From the NCBI GenBank assembly GCA_022819985.1, contig JAJEGH010000013.1:62001-126000 (forward strand): DNA of 64,000 bases. Reading direction: 5' to 3'. Below are positions 1 through 8,849 of this stretch, piece by piece. The notes under the pieces are model-generated. The model ran no database searches. It saw only the letters and a program-made list of their open reading frames with translations, and was not told the origin of the DNA. The translations under genes were made by a program, and so were the position numbers. How positions within the stretch are numbered: the first letter of the stretch is position 1; every line of letters starts with the position of its first letter. This DNA comes from Alphaproteobacteria bacterium (GTDB lineage: Bacteria > Pseudomonadota > Alphaproteobacteria > Bin65).

Positions 1-41
1 CGAAAATCCGGCTCTGTCAACATGTTCCTGCATCGCGCGCG

Positions 42-80
42 CTGCGCCGGCGGCCAACCCCCCGGAGGGGGCCGGCGCAG
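42..80. other. GC-rich hairpin upstream of the first gene
   Basis: A perfect 9-bp inverted repeat (CTGCGCCGG at 42-50, CCGGCGCAG at 72-80) encloses a smaller CCCCC/GGGGG stem. No T-tract follows on either side, so it is not a classical intrinsic terminator. It may be the tail of an upstream transcript or a 5' leader structure of the gene at 141. Seen directly; its role is inference. Confidence 0.35.
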
Positions 81-140
81 CGGCACGCATACGCGGATTT
101 CCGCGTCCCGGAACGGGGCAGAATCCAGGGAGGAATCGAC

Positions 141-1118
141 GTGCACAGACTGACCGAATTGACAATCGCGGCCGTTGCCGCCACGGCGCTGACGGCCGCC
201 GCCATGCCGTCCCAGGCCGCCGACTATCCGTCGCGGCCGATCACGCTGGTCGCGCCCTACGGGCCGGGCGGGGCGGCGGACCTGCACGCCCGCATCATCG
301 CCGGCACGGCGCCGAAATATCTCAACCAGGCGGTGCTTGCGATCAACAAGGCGGGCGCCGCCGGCAGCATCGGCGCCTTCCATGTCGTGCGGGCGAAGAA
401 GGACGGCTACACCCTCCTGTCGGCGCGGGTCGGCAGCAACGCCGGCGTTCCGGCCTTCAACCCCAGCATCCCTTACAAGTGGGACCAGTTCACCTTCCTC
501 GGGCTGACCGAGCGCAACCCCTTCGTCCTGGTGGTCAACGCCAAGTCGGACATCAAGACGTTCAAGGACTTCGAGGCGGGCATCAAGGCCGGCAAGATCA
601 AGACCTATTCCTCGGCCGGCGTCGGCACCCTGCTGCATCTGGCGGCGCTCGTGATGGCCGACGATATGGGCCTCGACCCGGATCAGGTTACCCATATCCC
701 GTTCAAGGGCGGCGGCAAGGCCCGCGCGGCCATCGTCGGCAACCAGGTCCATTTCCTGTGGCAGAACCTGTCCGGCGTGATCGGCGCGATCCGGGGCGGA
801 CAGCTGCGCGCTCTGGCGATCACCACGGGCAAGCGCTTCAAGGCGGTGCCGGACGTGCCGACCGTGCGCGAGCTGGGCTATCCGAACATGGAGGCGATCA
901 TCGGCTGGAGCGGCATTTTCGGCCCGCCCGGCCTGCCCAAGCCGGTGGTCGACAAATGGGTGAGCGTGCTGGCTTCGCTCAAGAAGGACCGGGCCTTCAA
1001 CAAGCTGATCGGCAACCTGGGCTCGATCCCGGACATCCGCAGCCCGGCCGATACCAAGGCCTTCGTCAAGAACCAGTACGAGACCTTCAAGAAGGTGGTC
1101 GCCAAGCTGAAGAAATAG
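141..1118 (+). CDS. TTT-family (Bug/TctC) periplasmic solute-binding protein
   Basis: This 325-residue protein has a typical signal peptide (charged MHR start, Ala-rich core, cleavage expected near SQA-AD at about residue 26) followed by the Bug-family opening YPSRPITLVAPYGPGG. Family members bind small carboxylates in the periplasm and deliver them to TctA/TctB permeases. The start is GTG, preceded by AGGGAGG about 7 nt upstream. No tctA or tctB lies beside it, so it is an orphan binding protein that must use a remote permease, possibly one of the two complete TTT systems in this window. An intrinsic terminator follows the gene. The substrate cannot be read from the sequence; the neighbouring sulfatase suggests a sulfated or choline-like compound, which is inference. 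Confidence 0.9.
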   Translation: MHRLTELTIAAVAATALTAAAMPSQAADYPSRPITLVAPYGPGGAADLHARIIAGTAPKYLNQAVLAINKAGAAGSIGAFHVVRAKKDGYTLLSARVGSNAGVPAFNPSIPYKWDQFTFLGLTERNPFVLVVNAKSDIKTFKDFEAGIKAGKIKTYSSAGVGTLLHLAALVMADDMGLDPDQVTHIPFKGGGKARAAIVGNQVHFLWQNLSGVIGAIRGGQLRALAITTGKRFKAVPDVPTVRELGYPNMEAIIGWSGIFGPPGLPKPVVDKWVSVLASLKKDRAFNKLIGNLGSIPDIRSPADTKAFVKNQYETFKKVVAKLKK

Positions 1119-1139
1119 CGCAGGCGCCGCGCACTGCAG

Positions 1140-1167
1140 AACGGGCAGGCGACCGCGCCTGCCCGTT
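1140..1167 (+). terminator. Rho-independent terminator-like hairpin after the binding-protein gene
   Basis: A perfect 12-bp stem (1140-1151 pairing with 1156-1167) with a 4-nt loop ACCG is followed by the T-rich stretch TTCCGTTCG. It lies between the binding protein (ends 1118) and the sulfatase, so it probably reduces read-through from one to the other. Confidence 0.7.
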
Positions 1168-1197
1168 TCCGTTCGATTGCCCTAAGGAATGAATCCG

Positions 1198-2736
1198 ATG
1201 GCGGCGGACCGACCGAACATCCTGTTCATCATGGCCGACCAGATGAGCGCCCGCGCGCTCCGGCAGTACGGCAACCGCACGACGCTGACGCCGAACATCG
1301 ACCGGCTGGCCGACGAGGGCGTGGTGTTCGAGAACTGCTATTGCAACCTGCCCATGTGCGCGCCGTCCCGCGCCTCCATGATGGCGGGCATCCTGCCGTT
1401 CGCCATCGACATGTACGACAACGCCTCGGAGTTCCACGCCGACATCCCGACCTTCGCCCACTATCTGCGCCATCTCGGCTACCGGGTGGAGTTGAGCGGC
1501 AAGATGCATTTCGTCGGGCCGGACCAGATGCACGGCTTCGAGAAGCGACATACGACGGACATCTATCCAGCCAATTTCGCCTGGACGGTGGACTGGTCCA
1601 AAGGGCGGGAATACCGGCCGACCAACCTCACCATGGCGCCGGTCCTGGAGGCCGGCCTCGCCGTGCGCACCATGCAGATGGATTACGACGACGAGGTCGA
1701 ATATTTCAGCGTCCAGGCGCTCTACGACCTGGCGCGCTACGGCGCGGACCGGCCCTTCATGCTGGCGGTCTCCTTCACCAGCCCGCACCATCCCTATGTG
1801 ATCGACGAGAAATACTGGGGCCTCTACGACCACGATGCGATCGAGGCCCCGGCGACGCCGCCGCTCGATCCCGACGCGATGGACCATCTCAGCCGCAACC
1901 TGCACTACTGCCAGGCGCGGCACCTCTACGACCTGACCGTCGAGGACCGGCGCGTGGCGCGCCACGCCTATTACGGCATGATCTCCTGTATCGACGAGAA
2001 GGTCGGGCGGATTTTCCGGACGCTGGAAGAGACCGGGCTTGCCGACGACACGGTCGTCATCTTCACCGCCGACCACGGCGACATGATGGGCGAGCGCGGC
2101 ATGTGGTTCAAACAGCACTTCTTCGACTGGTCGGGCAAGGTGCCGTTCATCGTCCGCGCACCGAACCGCTGGAAGCCTGCGCGGATTTCCGAAGCGGTCT
2201 CGCTGGTCGATCTGCTGCCGACCCTGACCGACCTGGCGAGCGGCGGGAAATTCGACGGATTCGTCAAGCCGCTGGACGGCGAGTCGCTCGTCCCCGCGCT
2301 GGAAGGCGAGACGGGCGGCCTGGCCGATACCGTCGTCTCCGAGTTCGCCGCCGACGGCTCGACCGGGGTCAGCCGGATGGTGCGCAGGGGGCCGTGGAAG
2401 CTGATGTGGCTCGAGGGCGTCGATACGCTGCTCTACAATCTCGACGACGACCCTGAGGAGGTGCGCAACCTGGCGGCCGATCCGGCCCATGCCGGCAGGC
2501 GGGCGGAGCTGGAGGCAATCCTGTTCGAGGACTGGGATCCGCTGGCCTATACCGACATCATCGCCGAGAACCAGCAGCAGCGCCTGTTCATCCACCGCAC
2601 GACCGGCGGCGACCCGGACTATGTCAACCTGGTCCGCGAGGGCGACGACCGCCGCTTCGTCCGCAACGCCGGCGCCGCGGACACCAAGGCGAAGGCGCGC
2701 TTTCCCCGGGTCGAGCCGGCGCAGCCGAGCCGGTAG
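1198..2736 (+). CDS. betC: Choline-sulfatase-like sulfatase (BetC type)
   Basis: A type I sulfatase of 512 residues from ATG 1198, which sits about 9 nt after an AAGGAA Shine-Dalgarno; an alternative ATG at 1189 is too close to that site. The N-terminal metal site reads NILFIMADQM. The formylglycine motif CAPSR (Cys about residue 54) is intact, so the enzyme should be matured to formylglycine. The stretch with YDNASEFHADIPTFAHYLR and GKMHFVGPDQMHGFE closely resembles choline-sulfatase, which hydrolyses choline-O-sulfate to choline and sulfate. The C-terminal region with WDPLAY...QQQRLFIH also fits that subfamily. The nearby sarcosine oxidase operon would act downstream in choline and betaine degradation. 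Another sulfate ester substrate is possible. Confidence 0.8.
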   Translation: MAADRPNILFIMADQMSARALRQYGNRTTLTPNIDRLADEGVVFENCYCNLPMCAPSRASMMAGILPFAIDMYDNASEFHADIPTFAHYLRHLGYRVELSGKMHFVGPDQMHGFEKRHTTDIYPANFAWTVDWSKGREYRPTNLTMAPVLEAGLAVRTMQMDYDDEVEYFSVQALYDLARYGADRPFMLAVSFTSPHHPYVIDEKYWGLYDHDAIEAPATPPLDPDAMDHLSRNLHYCQARHLYDLTVEDRRVARHAYYGMISCIDEKVGRIFRTLEETGLADDTVVIFTADHGDMMGERGMWFKQHFFDWSGKVPFIVRAPNRWKPARISEAVSLVDLLPTLTDLASGGKFDGFVKPLDGESLVPALEGETGGLADTVVSEFAADGSTGVSRMVRRGPWKLMWLEGVDTLLYNLDDDPEEVRNLAADPAHAGRRAELEAILFEDWDPLAYTDIIAENQQQRLFIHRTTGGDPDYVNLVREGDDRRFVRNAGAADTKAKARFPRVEPAQPSR

Positions 2737-2753
2737 GGTCCGCCGGGGCAGCG

Positions 2754-4859
2754 ATGGCGGATCCTGCGGCACCGGTGCGAGACCGGCGGAGCGGCCCCGG
2801 CGCGCGGCTGTTCACCTTCGCCGTCGTCACGGACACCCATCTCAACCGGAGCGAGGACGATTGCAATTCGCCCTTCGCGGTGAATGCGCTCGCCAACCGG
2901 CGCCTGCGCCACGTTATCAACGACCTGAACCGTCGCGACCTCGCCTTCGTCGTCAATGTCGGCGACCTGCTGCATCCGGTGCCGGCGGTGCCCGACCTGT
3001 ACGACGAGGCCGCCGCCCGCTATCTGGAGCAATCGGCGGCGCTTCGGCACACGCAATACCTGACCCCCGGCAATCACGATGTCGGCGACAAGCCCAACGA
3101 CTGGGCGCCGACCGCAACCGTGTGCGACGCCTATCTCGCCTGCTGGGAGAGGCATTTCGGGCCGCATTACCGGGCGTTCGACCACGGCGATTGCCGTTTC
3201 GTCATCGTCAACGCCCAGCTTCTCAATTCCGGGCTGGAGGCGGAGGCGGAGCAGCGCGCCTGGCTGGAAGCCGATCTCGCGGCGAACCGGGGCCGGCGGC
3301 TGTTCCTGTTCACCCACTACCCGCCCTTCGTCGCCGCCGAAGACGAGCCGGAGCATTACGACAATATCGGCGAGCCGGGGCGGAGCTGGCTGACCGGCCT
3401 GGTGCGCGAACACGGCGTCGAGGCGGTGTTCGCCGGCCATGTCCACAATTTCTGGTTCAACCGCATCGGCGCGACGGACTGCTATCTCCTGCCGTCGACC
3501 GCCTTCGTCCGGCAGGACTATGCCGAGATGTACCGCGCGCCGCCCGGCCCGGACGACGAAGCCGGGCGCAACGACCGGCCGAAGCTCGGCTATGTCCTCG
3601 TCCATGTGCATGCCGGCGGGCATGTCTGCGAGCCCGTGCGGACCTACGGCGCGACGGCCGACGCCCCGCTGTCGCCGGGCGATCCGCCGGCGCCCCTCGC
3701 CCCGCCGCATCCGAAAACGATCGGTCGGAGCGCGTTCGGCTTCGACATGCGGCAGGACTGGATGGAGACGGCCGAAGTGCCGCCCTCGGGCGGGCTGGAC
3801 GAGTTCGACCGCAAGCGGGCGCGCAACGACTATCCATTGCTCGGCCTGTGGGAAATGGGCGTCCGCAACCTGCGCATCCCGGTGAGCGACCTGGCGACGC
3901 CGGAACGGCGCGACCGGCTGCGCGCCCTCGCCGAGCACGGCTTCGCCTACACGCTGTTCAGCTTCGGCGCGCCGGATGCGCGCACGCGGCGGCTTATCGA
4001 GGACAATAGCGATCTGCTGAGCGCCTGGGAGGCCGGCTTCGACAGCGGCGCGCCCGGTCGCGACCTGCCGGAGATCGCTGCGGCGGCGGCAACGGCCGGC
4101 GTCCCGCTCTATCTGTCGCGGCTGCGTTCCCACGACGAACTGCGCGCCGCGGCCGGGCGCTATTTCCACGTCGTCAACCACGGCTTCGATCCGGCGGACG
4201 GGGAAAGGATCGAAGCGCTGGCACTGCAGCCGGCGCCGGGCGGAACGATCGCCGGCCTCGTGTTCCAACTGCCGGCCGGGGCGCCGGTCTGCGAGACGCT
4301 GGCCGCGATCGATGCGCTGGTCGGCGGCTTCGGTCTTCGCGCCTCCGTCCATCTGCGTACGGCAGGCTTCGATCCATCGCGGGCGGAGCGCAACGATCTC
4401 AAAATCGCCGGCCGCATGGCCGAAGCCCTGTTCGCCGCAAACACGCTCGGCAACGTCAGGGTGTTCGCCGATACCCTGGTCGATCACGACCGGGGCTATT
4501 TCGTGCGGCACGGCGCCTACGACCGGCTGTGCAATCCCAGACCCGCCGCCCACGTCGTCCGGCATTTGAACGCGGTGCTGGCGCACTATCCCGAATGTTT
4601 CGGCCGGCCCGCTGCCGCGGAAACGATGGCGGGCGGGGGCCGCCGCCTGAAATCCGCCGGGCCGCGGGGCTCGGTCGAACTCCTGCTGCCGGAAGCGGTT
4701 CCGGAGGCGCCGTTGGCGCGGGCATTTCCGGCCGGGGAAGAAGGGGCCGACGCGATCCTTATCGATCTCGTTTCGGGTATCGATCTCGTTTCGGGTCTGG
4801 ATCGGAAAGGCGCTGCGCCACATGCAGGGCCGGGGCCGGTTGCCGCGGTGCGCCTTTAG
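2754..4859 (+). CDS. Calcineurin-like metallophosphoesterase with an unrecognised C-terminal domain
   Basis: This 701-residue protein begins 17 nt after the sulfatase stop and is probably co-transcribed with it. Residues about 20-310 contain the full metallophosphoesterase metal-site series DTH, GDLLH, GNHD, HY and GHVHN, so a phosphodiesterase or phosphatase activity with two metal ions is expected. There is no signal peptide, so it should be cytosolic. Residues about 320-660 form a second domain that I do not recognise by motif; its repeated pattern (LGLWEMGVRNLRIPV, ADTLVDHDRGYFVRHGAYDR) looks like a TIM-barrel enzyme. The C-terminus carries a short in-frame tandem repeat (IDLVSG twice). 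The fold of the second half and its substrate are inference. Confidence 0.8.
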   Translation: MADPAAPVRDRRSGPGARLFTFAVVTDTHLNRSEDDCNSPFAVNALANRRLRHVINDLNRRDLAFVVNVGDLLHPVPAVPDLYDEAAARYLEQSAALRHTQYLTPGNHDVGDKPNDWAPTATVCDAYLACWERHFGPHYRAFDHGDCRFVIVNAQLLNSGLEAEAEQRAWLEADLAANRGRRLFLFTHYPPFVAAEDEPEHYDNIGEPGRSWLTGLVREHGVEAVFAGHVHNFWFNRIGATDCYLLPSTAFVRQDYAEMYRAPPGPDDEAGRNDRPKLGYVLVHVHAGGHVCEPVRTYGATADAPLSPGDPPAPLAPPHPKTIGRSAFGFDMRQDWMETAEVPPSGGLDEFDRKRARNDYPLLGLWEMGVRNLRIPVSDLATPERRDRLRALAEHGFAYTLFSFGAPDARTRRLIEDNSDLLSAWEAGFDSGAPGRDLPEIAAAAATAGVPLYLSRLRSHDELRAAAGRYFHVVNHGFDPADGERIEALALQPAPGGTIAGLVFQLPAGAPVCETLAAIDALVGGFGLRASVHLRTAGFDPSRAERNDLKIAGRMAEALFAANTLGNVRVFADTLVDHDRGYFVRHGAYDRLCNPRPAAHVVRHLNAVLAHYPECFGRPAAAETMAGGGRRLKSAGPRGSVELLLPEAVPEAPLARAFPAGEEGADAILIDLVSGIDLVSGLDRKGAAPHAGPGPVAAVRL
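4761..4796 (+). repeat. Tandem 18-bp direct repeat inside the metallophosphoesterase gene
   Basis: Two perfect adjacent copies of ATCGATCTCGTTTCGGGT (4761-4778 and 4779-4796) encode IDLVSG twice near the C-terminus. The unit is a multiple of three, so copy-number change would keep the frame. Confidence 0.85.
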
Positions 4860-5040
4860 AAGCCCGGACGGGACTGCCGGATCGCCGCCCCTCTTCGACC
4901 GGGCTCGGGCCCTCGCCGGGTGCGGACAGGCGGGCCGCGGCGATATATGCTGTCCGGACGAATCCCGGATCGTCATGCCGACTTCCCGGGCCGGGACGAT
5001 CGCCAACCGCCTTTCGGGACATCGGGAACGGACTGCCGGA

Positions 5041-6540
5041 ATGACCGCGAAGCGCCCCAACGTCGTTTTGATAATGACCGACAACCAGCCGGCGGATGCG
5101 GTCGGCTGCTACGGCAACGACGAACTGCATACGCCGAATCTGGACGCCCTGGCGGCGGAAGGACTCCGGTTCGACAACGCCTATTGCCCCAATGCGATGT
5201 GCTCGCCGTCGCGGGCGTCGCTGTGGACCGGCCGGATGCCGTGCCAGCACGGCGTCGCGACCTGGCTCGACGACAGGCTGATGCACACCTGGCCCAAGGA
5301 CTGGAGCGCCGTCGACGAATTCCCGACCCTGCCGGAAATTCTGAAAGAGGCCGGCTATGCGACGGCGATGATCGGAAAGTACCATCTCGGCCGGCCCGAC
5401 CGGCCGCAAAACGGCATCGATCACTGGGTCGCAATGGCCAGGGGCCACACCTTCAGCTTCTACGGCAACGAAATGCTGTTTGGCGGCGGGTCGGGCGGCG
5501 CGGTCGCTTCCACCGTCTTCGACGGCCATTCGGTCGACTTCTTCACGGACAGGGCGGTCGAATATATCGAGAGCCGCCGGAAGGAGGCCGACCGGCCGTT
5601 CCTCCTGATGCTGCCGTACAACGGCCCCTACGGCCACTGGCCGTCGATCAAGGGACCGGCGGAGAACGAGTTCTGGGAGATCTACAAGGACGCGCCCATG
5701 ACGTCGGTTCCGAGGGAGGGGCTCTGCAAGCAGGCGATAGAAATTTATAATCTGACGACGACCCATCTGCTCAAGGGGCAGAAGGGACCGGATTTCAGTT
5801 CGCTTCTGCAGCTTCCGAACGATCTGACATCGCTGCGGAACTACTATTCCCAGGTCACGCTGATCGACGACCGGGTCGGCCGGACCGTGAACGCGCTGAA
5901 AGCGAACGGCTTCGCGGAAAACACCCTGGTGATCTTCACCGCCGATCACGGCTTCTCCCTGGGCCATCACGGCTTCTGGGGCCACGGCCAGGCGACGTGG
6001 CCGTCGAACGGGTTCCGGATCGGCTACAATATCCCGCTGATCGCGTGGGGCGCCGGCGTCGCGGGTGGGCGCGTCAGCGACCGGTATGTCAGCGGCGTCG
6101 ACGTTTTCGCAACCCTCCTGGACCGGCTCGGGCTTTGGGAGGAGCGGTTCAGGGCCGGCGTGCCGTCGCGCAGCTTCGCGCCCGTTCTGGCGGGCGAGGA
6201 CATCGACTGGACCGACGAGGTGTTCCTGGAGCAGGAGGAAACCCGCGCCATCCGAACGCCGGAGTGGTCGTATTTCAAGAGGTTCGACGGCAGCGAGGCC
6301 TATCCGCTCGAAAACGAACTCTACGATTTGAGCCGCGATCCGGACGAGCGCAACAATGTGGCCGGGCAGGCCGGATACGGTCCGGTCGAACGCCGGCTCG
6401 GCGAGAGGATCGACGCCTTCTTCGAGGAATTCGCCGACCCGGAACGCGACCTCTGGAACGGCGGCGCGCCGAAATCGAACACCTCCCGCCCCTGGCTCTG
6501 GAAAGACGCCTGGGGAGAAACGTGGCAACCCGTTACCTGA
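5041..6540 (+). CDS. Type I sulfatase (arylsulfatase family)
   Basis: A 499-residue sulfatase. I chose ATG 5041 because the family N-terminus (KRPNVVLIMTDNQ, with the metal-binding Asp) starts directly after it, although the frame is open further upstream. The formylglycine motif CSPSR is intact, followed by RASLWTGRMPCQHGV. The later metal-site motif FTADHGFSLGHHGFWGHG is also present. No signal peptide is visible, so it should be cytoplasmic. It differs clearly from the choline-sulfatase-like gene upstream and lacks that subfamily's motifs. It sits downstream of the metallophosphoesterase on the same strand, and the three hydrolases may serve one pathway for a sulfated or phosphorylated substrate. 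The substrate is unknown. Confidence 0.88.
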   Translation: MTAKRPNVVLIMTDNQPADAVGCYGNDELHTPNLDALAAEGLRFDNAYCPNAMCSPSRASLWTGRMPCQHGVATWLDDRLMHTWPKDWSAVDEFPTLPEILKEAGYATAMIGKYHLGRPDRPQNGIDHWVAMARGHTFSFYGNEMLFGGGSGGAVASTVFDGHSVDFFTDRAVEYIESRRKEADRPFLLMLPYNGPYGHWPSIKGPAENEFWEIYKDAPMTSVPREGLCKQAIEIYNLTTTHLLKGQKGPDFSSLLQLPNDLTSLRNYYSQVTLIDDRVGRTVNALKANGFAENTLVIFTADHGFSLGHHGFWGHGQATWPSNGFRIGYNIPLIAWGAGVAGGRVSDRYVSGVDVFATLLDRLGLWEERFRAGVPSRSFAPVLAGEDIDWTDEVFLEQEETRAIRTPEWSYFKRFDGSEAYPLENELYDLSRDPDERNNVAGQAGYGPVERRLGERIDAFFEEFADPERDLWNGGAPKSNTSRPWLWKDAWGETWQPVT

Positions 6541-6560
6541 CGCCGGCCCGGCCGGATTTC

Positions 6561-7142
6561 CTACAGCACCCACCCGATCAGGACGAAACCGGCGACGAAG
6601 AACGCCAAGAAGATGGCGAAGGCCAGCTTGAGGTTGCGGCGCACCAGTTTTTCCGCCATCGGCCCCAGAAGGTACACGGCCCCGGCCACGGCGAAGAAGC
6701 GGACCCCGCGGCCGACCAGCGACACGGCGGTGAAGGCGAACGGATCCATCTGGAAGAAGCCGCTGGATACGGTCACGACCTTGTAGGGCACCGGGGTGAG
6801 CGCGCCGATGGCGACGAACAGTTCGTCGTATTTCTCGTACTCCGCCTTGACGACTTCCATCTTGTCCATCGCGCCGTAGAGTTCGAGCAGGGGCCGGCCG
6901 ATTTCCTCGAAGGCGTAAAAGCCGATCGCCCAGCCGACGCAGCCGCCGACGACCGACGCCGCCGTGCAGGCCGCGGCCAGGATCCACGCCCGGCGGCGCA
7001 CGGCCAGGATCATCGGGATCAGCAGGACATCGGCGGGAAGGGGAAAGAAGGTCGCCTCGGCGAAGGCGAAGGCGACGAGCCACGCGAAGGCGTGCGGGTG
7101 CGCCGCCTTCGCCATCGCCCAGCCGTAGAGCCCCTTGAGCAC
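6561..7142 (-). CDS. YqaA/DedA-like inner-membrane protein
   Basis: The protein has 193 residues from GTG 7142 (VLKGLYGWAMAKAAHPHAF). The frame is open farther upstream, but residues before this point are Arg/Pro-rich and unlike the family. Several hydrophobic segments are visible, and the stretch FAEATFFPLPADVLLIPM followed by GALTPVPYKVVTVSSGFF is typical of the SNARE-associated/VTT-domain YqaA group. Members of the wider DedA superfamily act in lipid scrambling and envelope homeostasis; the role of YqaA itself is not established. It converges on the sulfatase with only 20 bp between the two stops. Confidence 0.75.
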   Translation of the reverse strand: MLKGLYGWAMAKAAHPHAFAWLVAFAFAEATFFPLPADVLLIPMILAVRRRAWILAAACTAASVVGGCVGWAIGFYAFEEIGRPLLELYGAMDKMEVVKAEYEKYDELFVAIGALTPVPYKVVTVSSGFFQMDPFAFTAVSLVGRGVRFFAVAGAVYLLGPMAEKLVRRNLKLAFAIFLAFFVAGFVLIGWVL

Positions 7143-7483
7143 TTGCCGCCCGTTCCCTGCTTCGCCTATACGCCGGCGCGATCGCATCCGCGGCGCCGGC
7201 CCGTGTGGTGAGCCCGTATGGCAGGCCGGTGTGGCAAGCCGGCCGGTCCCTGTCATGGCGCGGAACACCGCATGTCCGGCCCGGCGGGCGGTATCGGGCG
7301 GTATCGGCGGCGATGCCGTCGGCGACGCGTCCGCCGCCTTGGGCCGAGGGGCGCGCCGGATGGGCGCATTTCGCGGCGGTGCCGGGCGCGCGTCTTTACA
7401 GGCCGCCTGCGCCGGTCCATATCTGCGCGAGCCGAATGCCGGCGCCGGAGCGGTCCGCCCACGACCCGCGGCGCCCGCCGGAC

Positions 7484-7559
<76 letters not shown>

Positions 7560-7691
7560 TATTTTTCCAATAAAACAGATAGATACGAGACGAGGGCGAA
7601 AGTCGGAAAGTCCGGCCGCGTGGTTTGTCAGCAATTTGTCGATGATTTTTCCGGCTTGTCAGTCCGGACCGGATTCGGCCATCATTGCGCT

Positions 7692-7928
7692 ATGACGTGG
7701 TGGCAGGTGATAACCCTTGCGGGATCGTTCGCCGGATCGGCGGTTGTGCTGGCGACAATCATTCTCCGAACAACCGTCCGGCTGGATCGGCGGATTGACG
7801 GCGTGCACAATGAAGCCGTTGCCGACCGTCGCGCGCTGCAAGATGCAATGGACGATTTCCGAAAGGAAATGCTGCGGCTCGCCGAACGGCAGTCCCGCAT
7901 CGAAGGCCGGATCGAACCTGCCGAATAA
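7692..7928 (+). CDS. Small membrane protein with C-terminal coiled coil
   Basis: The protein has 78 residues from ATG 7692 (MTWWQVITLAGS). One hydrophobic segment (residues about 4-26) is followed by a charged, heptad-like helix (DRRIDGVHNEAVADRRALQDAMDDFRKEMLRLAERQSRIEGRIE). I recognise no family. It resembles, in mirror order, the other tiny protein at 8610 (coiled coil then membrane segment). The start is chosen because the membrane segment begins there and the preceding residues are not protein-like. A weak promoter (TTGTCA at 7656, CATCAT at 7680) would place transcription start close to the ATG. Confidence 0.55.
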   Translation: MTWWQVITLAGSFAGSAVVLATIILRTTVRLDRRIDGVHNEAVADRRALQDAMDDFRKEMLRLAERQSRIEGRIEPAE

Positions 7929-7931
7929 GGG

Positions 7932-8348
7932 CTACGCCCAGCCGAGCTGGCCGAAGGCCCAGCCGTCGTTCCAGATTTTGGTCAGGTGGGCGACTTTGCC
8001 GTCGCGCATGTCGGCGACGTAGACATAGTCGGATTCGGTCCGCTTGCCGGTCGGCGGGACCGGGCCGCCCTCGGCCGTGTGCGTTCCGGTGAAGACGCCG
8101 TAGATCGTCACCCGGCCGTTTTCCTCGTCCGCTCCGGACGCTTTGAGGTCGTAGTCGGCGTCGGGCATGATCGTCACGACGCCCGCCATCCAGTCGCAAT
8201 AGGCCTCCAGCGTGTTCATGTCCGCAATGGCGCCGGCCTGCGCGGAAAAGCCGGCATCCGGATGGCAGTATTCGGCGCAGCCCGCCCAGCCCTTGCCGCT
8301 CTCGCAGGCATGGTAGAACGCCATCGCCGCCTCTTTCGAAACGCCCAT
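7932..8348 (-). CDS. NTF2/SnoaL-like protein
   Basis: The protein has 138 residues from ATG 8348, which is preceded by a good GGGAGG Shine-Dalgarno. It has the size and pattern of the NTF2-like alpha+beta barrel: an N-terminal helix (AAMAFYHACESGKGWAGCAEY), CHPDAGFSAQ, then alternating strands ending VAHLTKIWNDGWAFGQLGW. This fold hosts small-molecule isomerases, hydrolases and ligand-binding proteins, so activity cannot be assigned. Its stop abuts the small membrane protein gene on the opposite strand, with only 3 nt between. Confidence 0.75.
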   Translation of the reverse strand: MGVSKEAAMAFYHACESGKGWAGCAEYCHPDAGFSAQAGAIADMNTLEAYCDWMAGVVTIMPDADYDLKASGADEENGRVTIYGVFTGTHTAEGGPVPPTGKRTESDYVYVADMRDGKVAHLTKIWNDGWAFGQLGWA

Positions 8349-8573
8349 GATTGCCTCCCTGGTTTCGGAGCCTGTCGGTATCGTCGACTGTAGAAGGGCG
8401 GCCCCGCCGGCACAATCGGATTCGGTCTGGTCTTTTCGGCCGACCTGCCGGATCCGGCCCCGCGGAACCCGGAGGCAGTTTTGCCGCCGCCCGACTTCGG
8501 ATGATCGGACAGCGTTGGCGGTCATGGTCTTGAAACCGATTTGGCCGGTCCTCCCATCGGTTTCTTTCAACGC

Positions 8574-8602
8574 TTGACCTGAGATTTTTTTATTCTTATT
8601 AT
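8574..8602 (+). promoter_or_regulatory. Candidate sigma-70 promoter for the small protein at 8610
   Basis: The -35 is TTGACC (8574-8579) and the -10 is TATTAT (8597-8602), with an exact 17-bp AT-rich spacer, in an otherwise GC-rich region. The predicted start (about 8609) falls at the ATG at 8610, so the mRNA would be leaderless. Confidence 0.55.
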
Positions 8603-8609
8603 GTTCCAT

Positions 8610-8807
8610 ATGAGCGATACAAAGGACTACGACGATCTGATCGTAAAGATCGCCGCCTTGGAGGAACGGGTGAATACCAAGCAGGCGGAATACAAGACGG
8701 ACATCGAGCGGCTGGCGAGGCAACTGGCCGAACGCGACGCTCGCATGATTACCGTTATCGTCGGTATGCTGGTCGCCGGTATCGCGATATTCCGCTTCAT
8801 AGCCTAG
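8610..8807 (+). CDS. Small coiled-coil protein with C-terminal membrane anchor
   Basis: The protein has 65 residues from ATG 8610 (MSDTKDYDDLIVKIAALEERV). A charged coiled-coil helix (residues about 6-46) is followed by one transmembrane segment (ITVIVGMLVAGIAIFRFIA) at the very C-terminus. The ATG at 8601 lies inside the predicted -10 element, so 8610 is the likely start. This layout (cytoplasmic coiled coil plus tail anchor) is common in uncharacterised phage- or plasmid-derived proteins. No function can be assigned. Confidence 0.6.
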   Translation: MSDTKDYDDLIVKIAALEERVNTKQAEYKTDIERLARQLAERDARMITVIVGMLVAGIAIFRFIA

Positions 8808-8849
8808 CTGCGGCTTCCGACGCGGGCGGGTCGGCGCCGTAAGCCCGCC

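Noticed and set aside
2489-4009. Arg/Pro-rich frame overlapping the sulfatase and phosphoesterase genes
   Set aside because: Frame-shifted shadow of two well-supported genes.
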